Shown here: piece by piece, positions 1 to 5,681 of the stretch
Layout of the letters: each line of letters starts with the position of its first letter
How positions within the stretch are numbered: the stretch's first letter is position 1
Source: Candidatus Hydrogenedens sp.
GTDB lineage: Bacteria > Hydrogenedentota > Hydrogenedentia > Hydrogenedentales > Hydrogenedentaceae
Length of the DNA: 6,413 nt
Assembly: GCA_035378955.1 (NCBI GenBank)
Contig: DAOSUS010000117.1
Location: 1-6,413 of the forward strand
Reading direction: 5' to 3'
Program-made: the position numbers and the translations under genes
The notes under the pieces: model-generated
Seen by the model: the letters and a program-made list of their open reading frames with translations, nothing else
Told to the model about the DNA's origin: nothing
The model's database searches: none

Positions 1-48
1 TGGAAGGCGTTGTTGAAGGCACACTGGAAGGCGTTGTTGAAGGTACCC
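1..48 (+). repeat. two tandem 24-bp coding repeats
   Basis: Bases 1-24 and 25-48 match at 22 of 24 positions; the first 19 bases are identical. Each unit encodes 8 residues of the EGVVEGT(L/H) type, in frame with the partial gene. The array probably continues to the left of the window. A diverged Glu-Gly-rich third unit follows (49-72). Confidence 0.85.
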
Positions 49-209
49 ACGAAGGAGAAGGTGAAGGAGGAGGAGGAACAGGCAAAGGATGTGGATGTTT
101 TGGTGGCAAATCATTAGGTGAAGATGAATGGTGGAAGTATTTAATGGACTTTGTGTTGTTTGGTTTTCTTATCTTATTGATGAGCGGAATGGATAAGAAA
201 CGGAAATAG
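3..209 (+). CDS. C-terminal part of a surface or secreted protein with Glu-Gly repeats and a Cys-Gly-Cys/membrane/basic tail (5' end outside window)
   Basis: Only the last 68 codons are present, so the main domain and the function of the protein are unknown. The reading frame is open from the left edge to a TAG stop at 207-209. In order, the fragment holds two 8-residue repeats (EGVVEGTL, EGVVEGTH), a Glu-Gly/Gly run (residues 17-25), a short TGKGCGCFGGK motif with Cys at 30 and 32, an acidic-aromatic stretch (GEDEWWK), a hydrophobic segment at about 46-60, and a basic end (KKRK). A low-complexity spacer, Cys/Gly motif, single membrane helix and positive tail is the general architecture of C-terminal sorting signals such as MYXO-CTERM and GlyGly-CTERM, which are cleaved or anchored at the cell envelope. 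I infer that this is a cell-surface protein held by its C-terminus. The alternative is a plain tail-anchored membrane protein. The frame is well supported; the sorting role is inferred. Confidence 0.75.
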   Translation, partial: EGVVEGTLEGVVEGTHEGEGEGGGGTGKGCGCFGGKSLGEDEWWKYLMDFVLFGFLILLMSGMDKKRK

Positions 210-240
210 TAGAGCTATCTTAACTGTTGGTATTTGAACG

Positions 241-290
241 AAACAGGGCAGACAGGGGATAAGAAACCCCGCATGCCCTGTTTATTATTT
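241..290 (+). terminator. rho-independent terminator after the surface-protein gene
   Basis: A perfect 10-bp stem (AAACAGGGCA at 241-250 with TGCCCTGTTT at 274-283) encloses a second GGGG/CCCC stem (255-258 with 267-270). It is followed by a T-rich run (TTTATTATTTT). It lies 31 bases after the stop codon at 207-209. On the minus strand the trailing bases are much less T-rich, so it should work mainly rightward. It could still help separate the convergent menC transcript, for which no other terminator was seen in 284-434. Confidence 0.85.
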
Positions 291-434
291 TATATGGAAA
301 ATGAGGGGTTGGCTATGGGGTGGGGTGGAAAGAGGAGTTTGTTTATGGACTTATTTTGTCTATTATTGTTTCTGTAAATTTAATTTGATGATTGCTTTAA
401 AGTATTTATAATCCTTGTAAGTTAATATAGTAAT

Positions 435-1478
435 TCATATTTCTCGGGAATGGATTTTTTCTAATGCTCCCTGGATGATTGAGAAGGGTTCTTTGAGTGT
501 ATGGGGGCTTATTTTGGGGAAATTCATTGGAAGGAGAGGTTTTGCTATGTCGTATTTAAAATAGGAGTAGGTGTCCAGGCCAACGAATTCTATATTCATT
601 CTTTTTTTGAAGATTAAATTTAATATTCCTCGTAATCCGATGCCCGTTTCCCATGCGGATGTAAAAACTTTCATGGTGGATTTGTATTCCCCTATTTTTT
701 GCCATACTTCTTTTCCGTAAAGTATGGAGGGTTTAATAACAAAGACTATTTTCTCTAAATAATTTTTGCATATATCTTCTAATTCAATATTCCACTTTTC
801 AAGGAATTCATCAATCCCTGCTTTGATAGGTGATAAATCAAGGTAGTTTGGCAATTCTTTTGCTGTTTTAACAGGGTCCTCGATATATAAAATCCCTTTA
901 TCTGAAATTTGTTCTATGAGGTTTAGTGTCTGATTTAATGTCCATTGTCGGTTTAAGTCTAAAACGATTTGTGCCTCGCTTCCGATAATTTGTCTTACTT
1001 CGGTTAGTAAATCTCTTGCCGTTATTAGGGAATGTTCGCCTAATTTTATTTTGAAAATGGAATAGCCCTGTTTCTTTTTTCTTTCTGCTTCTTCAAGGAT
1101 AGATTTGAACTTACCTGCAAGAAGTGCATTTACTTGTATAGAAATGTCCGATAAATTATCTGTATTAAAATTTAGATAATCAATAGCACTCCCAGTGGCA
1201 AATTTTATCTCTGGGGATTTATCCAGAAAAGACAAATCAATCTCGCCTAAAAAATATTTGAAGTTTTTTTCTATCCAGCCTATACATCTATTTATTTTTT
1301 CTTCTGTTGGTGGTAAAAGAGAAATCTCTCCCCATGATTTGTTTCCTTCAGCATCCTCAAAGTTTATGACCAGTCCTTGTTTGTAGGAAAATGGAACACC
1401 GCGAATAAAAACTTCTGTTTTCAATGGTATTTCATAACGGTAAATAGAGAATTTTCGAATATACACGGGTTTTGTCAT
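435..1478 (-). CDS. menC: o-succinylbenzoate synthase (MenC), enolase superfamily
   Basis: MenC dehydrates SHCHC to o-succinylbenzoate in cytosolic menaquinone biosynthesis. The protein has the enolase-superfamily layout: an N-terminal capping domain (about 1-120) and a barrel carrying the active site. Numbered from an upstream GTG (351 residues), the visible motifs are KIK with K147/K149, D178 in LDLN, E204 in YIEDP, D227-E228 in AGIDE, K253 in IKPS and the TSAWETGIG loop near 278. These supply the second KxK lysine, three acidic metal ligands and the opposing lysine expected of a working enzyme. I chose the ATG at 1478 (347 residues) because it overlaps the menA stop by one base (TAATG), which suggests translational coupling. 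The GTG at 1490 would add four residues and overlap menA by 13 bases. Neither start has a clear Shine-Dalgarno site. It is the last gene of the leftward menB-menA-menC run. Other enolase-family roles such as dipeptide epimerase are made unlikely by the neighbours. Confidence 0.9.
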   Translation of the reverse strand: MTKPVYIRKFSIYRYEIPLKTEVFIRGVPFSYKQGLVINFEDAEGNKSWGEISLLPPTEEKINRCIGWIEKNFKYFLGEIDLSFLDKSPEIKFATGSAIDYLNFNTDNLSDISIQVNALLAGKFKSILEEAERKKKQGYSIFKIKLGEHSLITARDLLTEVRQIIGSEAQIVLDLNRQWTLNQTLNLIEQISDKGILYIEDPVKTAKELPNYLDLSPIKAGIDEFLEKWNIELEDICKNYLEKIVFVIKPSILYGKEVWQKIGEYKSTMKVFTSAWETGIGLRGILNLIFKKRMNIEFVGLDTYSYFKYDIAKPLLPMNFPKISPHTLKEPFSIIQGALEKIHSREI

Positions 1479-2371
1479 TATATAATCCACAGCACAGAAA
1501 AAAGGATGCTATATATTAACAGTAATTTTGCTGTATTAGCTAATAGTAAGTTTAACTCACTGCCTTTCAGTCGAACCATAGACCTCATCAGAAATATGGC
1601 AGGAATTATTAGCACAATTAGGAACAGAATATCTGTCTGTCCAAATTTTGCAAACGCCAGAAGAGAAGGAATGATAAGAACACTTACAAGAAGCATTGTT
1701 ATGTACTCGATTTGAGCAAATTTTTTACCGAAACGGACGGCAAGTGTTCGTTTGCCAACAAGGACATCGCTTTCAACATCACGATAATTGTTCACTGTAA
1801 GGATGGCCACAGAGAAACATCCTGCAGAAATTCCTGTTAAAAGTCCGTGTAATGAGATTTGAAAAGACTGGACATACTCCGTTCCCATGACTGCGACAGG
1901 ACCAAAGAATAGGAACACAAATAAATCGCCCAATCCTAGATAGCCTAGAGGTATCGGTCCTGCGGTGTAAGCAAAGGCAAGTATTAATGAAACGGCACCA
2001 ATGATTAAAATGGGCAAACCGCCCCGATAAATTAAATAGCCTCCGGGGAATAAAGATATAAGCACAATAATAGCCAATGCGAACTGCATTTGTTTTTGAG
2101 TAAGCCAACCTGCACTGGTTGCTCGTGTTGGACCTACACGATTTTCGCGGTCAGCCCCTTTCAGAAAATCGAAGTAATCGTTAGCGTAATTGGATAATAT
2201 CTGTAACAATATGGCACCGAATAAGGCACACATAGCAGAAATTGCATGGAAATGTCCATCTCCAATAGCAAGGGCAGTTCCCATTATGACGGGAGCAATG
2301 CTTGCCCCTAATGTTTTAGGGCGTGCAGTTAAAAATAAAACTTTTAAAATGGAAGGTTTTTCTGTTGACAT
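1478..2371 (-). CDS. menA: 1,4-dihydroxy-2-naphthoate polyprenyltransferase (MenA), UbiA family
   Basis: MenA transfers an isoprenoid chain from polyprenyl diphosphate to dihydroxynaphthoate, giving demethylmenaquinone in the cytoplasmic membrane. Numbered from an upstream TTG (303 residues), the first Asp-rich motif is NYANDYFDF (N70, D71, D74) and the second is NNYRDVESD (N201, D204, D208), followed by GKRTLAVRFG. These are the Mg-diphosphate binding motifs of the UbiA family. The NDYFD...GADREN...GPTRATSAG arrangement is typical of MenA. Many hydrophobic segments lie between and after the motifs, as expected for a protein with eight to nine membrane helices. I chose ATG at 2371 (297 residues, MSTEKPSILK); TTG at 2389 adds six residues. 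Neither start has an obvious ribosome binding site. It starts 33 bases after menB ends and its stop overlaps the menC start, so the three genes are very likely one operon. Confidence 0.93.
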   Translation of the reverse strand: MSTEKPSILKVLFLTARPKTLGASIAPVIMGTALAIGDGHFHAISAMCALFGAILLQILSNYANDYFDFLKGADRENRVGPTRATSAGWLTQKQMQFALAIIVLISLFPGGYLIYRGGLPILIIGAVSLILAFAYTAGPIPLGYLGLGDLFVFLFFGPVAVMGTEYVQSFQISLHGLLTGISAGCFSVAILTVNNYRDVESDVLVGKRTLAVRFGKKFAQIEYITMLLVSVLIIPSLLAFAKFGQTDILFLIVLIIPAIFLMRSMVRLKGSELNLLLANTAKLLLIYSILFSVLWII

Positions 2372-2404
2372 AATAATAATTTCAAGCAAGTAAAAGGTTT
2401 AATC

Positions 2405-3235
2405 TTAGGGCTTTCGTGGAAACTTTGAAAAATCGGGGTCTCTTTTTTCGAGGAAGGCATTACGACCTTCCTGTCCCTCTTCGGTCATATAAAAAAGCAT
2501 AGTAGCGTTGCCGGCTAATTCGGTTAATCCCGCCTGTCCATCTTCATCTGCATTCATTGCCGCCTTGATACAGCGAAGAGCAATCGGAGACATTTTCAAA
2601 ATCTGGCGACACCATGCCACCGTGGTTGCTTCTAATTCTTCCAGAGGTACTACTGTATTTATCAGCCCCATTTGCAATGCTTCCTGAGCATTATATTGCT
2701 TGCATAAGAACCATATTTCCCTTGCTTTTTTCTGTCCTACAATTCTCGCTAAATGGGCGGAACCATAACCTGCATCAAAAGAGCCCACTTTGGGTCCTGT
2801 TTGTCCAAATATAGCATTATCAGCGGCAATGGTCAAATCACAAACCATCGCTAAAATATTTCCACCGCCTATGGCATAACCTGCAACCATGGCTATAACA
2901 GGCTTCGGACAGGTTCGTATCTGGCGGTATAAATCAAGAACATTCAAACGATGATGTCCTGTGCGTGGGTCTATATATCCTGCTTCTCCACGGTATTTCT
3001 GGTCTCCACCGGAACAAAATGCTTTATCCCCTTCTCCAGTGAGGATAATTACTCCTATCTGAGGGTCAAATCGTGCATCGGCGAGAGCATCACTAATTTC
3101 ATCCAGAGTAATCGGAGTAAAGGCGTTTCGACGATTAGGACGATTGATAGTAATCTTTGCTATTCCTTCGGCTTTGTGATAAAAAATCTCCGAATACTTT
3201 TTTGCTTCCTGCCAGCATATTGTTACTTCACCCAT
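2405..3235 (-). CDS. menB: 1,4-dihydroxy-2-naphthoyl-CoA synthase (MenB), crotonase superfamily
   Basis: MenB performs the Dieckmann-type ring closure of o-succinylbenzoyl-CoA to dihydroxynaphthoyl-CoA in the cytosol. The 276-residue length is normal for the family. Visible motifs are CSGGDQ (74-79) and AGYAIGGGN (118-126), which form the crotonase oxyanion hole, then FGQTGPKVGSFDAGYGS (143-159) with Ser152 and Asp154, FLCKQYNAQEA, MLFYMTEEGQEGRNAF (246-261) and a KFPRKP end. These are diagnostic of MenB and not of generic enoyl-CoA hydratases. The Gly in GQTG (147), as in the E. coli enzyme, marks the bicarbonate-dependent type; the other type has an acidic residue there. The ATG is preceded by TAAAGGAG with 7 bases between, the best ribosome site of the cluster. 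It is the first gene of the leftward operon and diverges from the pentapeptide-repeat gene. No convincing sigma70 promoter was found in its 270-base upstream spacer. Confidence 0.97.
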   Translation of the reverse strand: MGEVTICWQEAKKYSEIFYHKAEGIAKITINRPNRRNAFTPITLDEISDALADARFDPQIGVIILTGEGDKAFCSGGDQKYRGEAGYIDPRTGHHRLNVLDLYRQIRTCPKPVIAMVAGYAIGGGNILAMVCDLTIAADNAIFGQTGPKVGSFDAGYGSAHLARIVGQKKAREIWFLCKQYNAQEALQMGLINTVVPLEELEATTVAWCRQILKMSPIALRCIKAAMNADEDGQAGLTELAGNATMLFYMTEEGQEGRNAFLEKRDPDFSKFPRKP

Positions 3236-3394
3236 GATAAAACTCCTTTATTCATTTTATATTACAAGTTTTATATTTTATCGAAATAACGATTAATGCT
3301 TCCATTTTTTAAAAAAGAGATTTACAAGTATTAACAAAAGACATACGAAATTTCAATATTAAGAACAGAGAAAAGGAGGCGTATTTATCAATTG

Positions 3395-3416
3395 TTAATA
3401 TTATTAATAATATTAA
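3395..3416. promoter_or_regulatory. perfect 22-bp AT-only palindrome in the divergent spacer (possible operator)
   Basis: TTAATATTATT is followed immediately by its own reverse complement, giving a perfect dyad with no loop. A related, imperfect AATATT-CT-AATAATATT copy follows at 3420-3436. The dyad sits 19 bases upstream of the -35 box of the pentapeptide-repeat gene. A transcription factor site is possible, but AT-only DNA produces palindromes easily, so this is tentative. Confidence 0.35.
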
Positions 3417-3434
3417 AAAAATATTCTAATAATA

Positions 3435-3463
3435 TTGATTTTTATTATAAGTATTTGTATAAT
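3435..3463 (+). promoter_or_regulatory. sigma70-type promoter for the pentapeptide-repeat gene
   Basis: TTGATT (3435-3440) is separated by exactly 17 bases from TATAAT (3458-3463), a perfect -10 box. Transcription would start near 3470, leaving a leader of about 36 bases before the ATG at 3506. The surrounding DNA is very AT-rich, which raises the chance of a fortuitous match. Spacing, strand and position all fit. Confidence 0.65.
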
Positions 3464-3505
3464 TATATTGGAATATTGGTCGCATAATTTATAAGAATAA
3501 ATATT

Positions 3506-4384
3506 ATGGCAAATGTTTCTCATGTAGAAATAGTAAAACAAGGACAAGAGGCAATTGCCCGTTGGCGTGCGTTAAATCCGCATGTAAACCTTGACCTTAC
3601 GGGTATAACATTGCCCCATTTTAATCTTGAAGGGCTGGATTTAACAAAGGCGGATATGATGGGAGCCGATTTACGGTTTACCAACCTGAAAGGCGCCTGT
3701 CTGATGGGGGCAAGGTTAATACGGGCAAATTTAGAAGGGGCTGATTTGGAGGGAGCCAATCTTATCTCTGTAGACCTAACGGATGCCAATCTCTCTGAAG
3801 CAAATCTAACGAAGGCAATTCTTCGCCATGCCAATTTAACCGATTGCAGTATGAAAAAGGCTCGTTTGATACATGCAGATTTGATGAGTTGTGTTTTGTT
3901 TCGATGTAAACTTTATGATGCGATTTTAAGAGGTGCCAATTTAAAAGATGCGGATTTTAGTGCTGGTAGACTTAAAGGGGCTGATTTGCGGGAAGTCATT
4001 GCCAATTCTGCAAAATTTTCCGGTGCTGACCTTACATACGCTAATTTAAAACAAGCCTGTTTACCTCATGCAGATTTTCGAAAAGCAAAATTAGTCGGAG
4101 CCAATTTATCGGCAGCCAATCTTCATGAATCTGTACTTATTGAAGCAGATTTATCCGGCGCCAATCTGAGTGCGGCAATATTAAAACATGTCCATTCCAG
4201 CGAAGCGAGTTATAATCATGCTCATTTACAAAAAACAGACCTTACAGGGGCTAACCTTGAAAAAGCCAATCTTATCGGTGTAAATTTATCGGGTTCCAAC
4301 ATTGAAGGAGCCAATTTAAAAGGAGCCCAAATTTCACTTCTTCAGCGGATAAGACTATGGGGATTTTTCTTTTTCGAATCCTGA
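3506..4384 (+). CDS. pentapeptide-repeat protein, about 50 uninterrupted repeats
   Basis: The 292-residue protein consists almost wholly of A(D/N)LXX pentapeptides. A Leu, Met, Phe or Ile occupies nearly every fifth position from residue 31 to 276 with no break in register; exceptions are Ala166, Ser231 and Tyr236. Such sequences fold into a right-handed quadrilateral beta-helix, here about 12 coils. The N-terminal 30 residues (VEIVKQGQEAIARWRALNP) resemble a short leader with a WR...NP motif that recurs in many pentapeptide-repeat proteins. The C-terminus (LLQRIRLWGFFFFES) is hydrophobic and may cap the helix or touch the membrane. No signal peptide is seen, so it is probably cytosolic. The family includes DNA-mimic gyrase protectors (MfpA, Qnr), but the lack of any loop insertion and the greater length give no support for that role, and the molecular function is unknown. 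The ATG has no clear Shine-Dalgarno site. The gene stands alone and converges on the isomerase-like gene. Confidence 0.93.
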   Translation: MANVSHVEIVKQGQEAIARWRALNPHVNLDLTGITLPHFNLEGLDLTKADMMGADLRFTNLKGACLMGARLIRANLEGADLEGANLISVDLTDANLSEANLTKAILRHANLTDCSMKKARLIHADLMSCVLFRCKLYDAILRGANLKDADFSAGRLKGADLREVIANSAKFSGADLTYANLKQACLPHADFRKAKLVGANLSAANLHESVLIEADLSGANLSAAILKHVHSSEASYNHAHLQKTDLTGANLEKANLIGVNLSGSNIEGANLKGAQISLLQRIRLWGFFFFES

Positions 4385-4392
4385 TAAAAAAA

Positions 4393-4417
4393 TTCAGGGA
4401 GATTATCTCTCCCTGAA
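4393..4417 (-). terminator. rho-independent terminator of the isomerase-like gene
   Basis: A perfect 10-bp stem (TTCAGGGAGA at 4393-4402 with TCTCCCTGAA at 4408-4417) has a 5-base loop. Read on the minus strand it is followed by a run of eight T's (plus-strand A's 4385-4392 and neighbours), the classical form, 31 bases past the stop of the 4449-5426 gene. On the plus strand it is followed by AAAGTTTCTCC, so termination of the pentapeptide-repeat gene there would be weaker. Confidence 0.88.
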
Positions 4418-4448
4418 AAAGTTTCTCCTATGTGTCGGGAAAATGGTT

Positions 4449-5426
4449 TTAAATTAACATAACTCTGCGGATAATCTTTTGACTTTCTGTTGCGTCTAAA
4501 GTTCTTTGTGCCTTGCGTAACTCGGTAATATCTAACTTCTCAAGTTTTTTGTCTAATATCATTATATTCCCAATGGCAATTTGTAATGCATATATGGGTT
4601 CCATCCGACTGGCGCGTAGGTCTAGATTTATATAACCTTTATATTTTGTCGTTCTTAAATAGAATAGAGTCTCTAACAATTCCCATAAATGATAACCACC
4701 AGGAACAAGCATATCATCTGATAGAAGACAGGTGTCGTTCAAATATACCTGAAACAATTTTCCTGCACGGGAAATATGGGCTATAGATTCTGCGGGAATT
4801 TCTCCTGCTATCATGGAATTGGAAAAACTTAAAGCGACACCGATATTTTTCATGGCAATTTCCTGACACATCGCAAGAGCTCTACCTGCAGAAGAGACAG
4901 TTATATATTTACGGGGGTTGCGGGATTTGTATAAAATGGACACATTAATATCTGGGGAAGCATATTTGGCGATTGTTTTCACAGAAGATATTATCGTGTT
5001 CCATTGATTTAAATAATCTACATGGAAAGGATAATCGGAACCGTCTGTATATAAACGGAGAACAACTTCTGTGGTCCCAAGCCCTCGTGCAATATCTACC
5101 GCCTTACGACCTTCATCAATGGCTGTGCTACGCATTTTCGGATGTTGATGACCTAATGCTCCCAATGCATATTTTCTGCTTTCTGAATAATCAACGGATA
5201 CCGCGGAACAAGCAATATCATAATCTTTAAGCATTCTTTTTAGTGTCTTTACAGGAAGGTCATTGGTAACATCTGTTTGACGAATTTCTACCGCTCCAAT
5301 ACTCTTCAGTTTAGGAATAATTGCCAGTGCTTCTGTAAATTTGATAGGTTCACGATAACCTTCCTTACAATAATCATCATATACTGTGTCAAAAATCCCA
5401 AGTGTAGTTGAAAAACGAAGTGTCAT
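4449..5426 (-). CDS. xylose-isomerase-like TIM-barrel protein, probably lacking the metal site
   Basis: The 325-residue protein matches the sugar phosphate isomerase/epimerase (AP endonuclease 2-like) family along its whole length. Recognisable stretches are TEALAIIPKLKSIGAVEIR (31-49), the GHQHPKMRSTAIDEGRKAVDIARGLG helix region (92-117), YTDGSDYPFHVDYLNQWN (126-143), SILYKSRNPR (163-172), SSAGRALAMCQEI, GVALSFSNSMIAGE (196-209), QVYLNDT (226-232) and YKGYINLDL (262-270). In catalytic relatives as I remember them, these blocks read IEYK.nePR, LDFGHa, VHLND and FD/E. Here the Glu is Leu165, the Asp is Ser200, the His of GH is Asn203 and the His of VHLND is Tyr228; only Asp231 and Asp269 remain. 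I infer a non-catalytic or altered-function member. The ATG at 5426 has AAGGAG six to seven bases upstream, and a consensus promoter and a terminator flank the gene, so it looks like an expressed single-gene unit and not decaying DNA. The substrate or partner is unknown. Confidence 0.8.
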   Translation of the reverse strand: MTLRFSTTLGIFDTVYDDYCKEGYREPIKFTEALAIIPKLKSIGAVEIRQTDVTNDLPVKTLKRMLKDYDIACSAVSVDYSESRKYALGALGHQHPKMRSTAIDEGRKAVDIARGLGTTEVVLRLYTDGSDYPFHVDYLNQWNTIISSVKTIAKYASPDINVSILYKSRNPRKYITVSSAGRALAMCQEIAMKNIGVALSFSNSMIAGEIPAESIAHISRAGKLFQVYLNDTCLLSDDMLVPGGYHLWELLETLFYLRTTKYKGYINLDLRASRMEPIYALQIAIGNIMILDKKLEKLDITELRKAQRTLDATESQKIIRRVMLI

Positions 5427-5492
5427 TTTTATCTCCTTGTCTGGTTTTTAAGGATTACAAGTTATTTTAGGATTGGATATAAAGGAAATGAA

Positions 5493-5521
5493 ATTATACA
5501 CTAAAAATAAAAATTTGTCAA
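5493..5521 (-). promoter_or_regulatory. consensus sigma70 promoter of the isomerase-like gene
   Basis: On the minus strand TTGACA (plus 5516-5521) and TATAAT (plus 5493-5498) are both exact consensus hexamers with an exact 17-base spacer. Transcription should start near 5486, giving a leader of about 60 bases that carries the AAGGAG ribosome site at 5433-5438. This is the strongest promoter in the window and predicts high basal expression unless a repressor acts. Confidence 0.88.
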
Positions 5522-5681
5522 TACCTTTTTTATAAACTTTTGCTATACTTGAACTTTCGTATTTTCGATAAGCGACTTTTTTATTATTTTTTTTATATTT
5601 CAATAATTTGTCTATAATTTTTAAATCTGCAATAGGATGTATAGTAAAGAGATATTTTTAATCTATAGTAATGTTTTTTAT

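Noticed and set aside
1..72. CRISPR-like or non-coding repeat array
   Set aside because: Repeats are head-to-tail without spacers and stay in frame with a coding sequence.
1195..1386. Open frame on the plus strand inside menC
   Set aside because: It lies wholly antisense to a well-supported gene, has no ribosome site and encodes no recognisable protein.
1377..2108. Open frames on both strands overlapping menA (1377-1715 plus, 1779-2108 minus)
   Set aside because: MenA motifs occupy the competing frame; these frames give no family features and are composition shadows.
2614..3289. Plus-strand open frames opposite menB (2614-2814, 2951-3289)
   Set aside because: They are antisense to the best-conserved gene in the window and lack ribosome sites and motifs.
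3236..3360. Promoter of the menB operon
   Set aside because: The best pair on the minus strand, TTGAAA-17-TAATAC, has a poor -10 box, so I did not annotate it.
3520..3834. Minus-strand frame of 104 codons under the pentapeptide-repeat gene
   Set aside because: Its Arg/Ala/Ser/Pro-rich periodic sequence is the reverse complement of the regular pentapeptide codons.
3506..4384. Quinolone-resistance (Qnr or MfpA) protein
   Set aside because: The repeat run has no loop insertions, is longer than those proteins and carries no Qnr-specific features; general pentapeptide-repeat membership alone does not imply gyrase protection.
4586..5230. Plus-strand frames opposite the isomerase-like gene
   Set aside because: Short, antisense, and without any start signal or recognisable domain.
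4449..5426. Functional xylose isomerase or endonuclease IV
   Set aside because: The fold fits but the metal-binding Glu, Asp and His positions seem replaced, so naming an active enzyme would not be supported.
5522..5681. Gene, RNA or terminator in the T-rich spacer
   Set aside because: I see only long T-runs and a TATAGTAA direct repeat (about 5640-5647 and 5664-5671); no convincing hairpin, frame or RNA fold.
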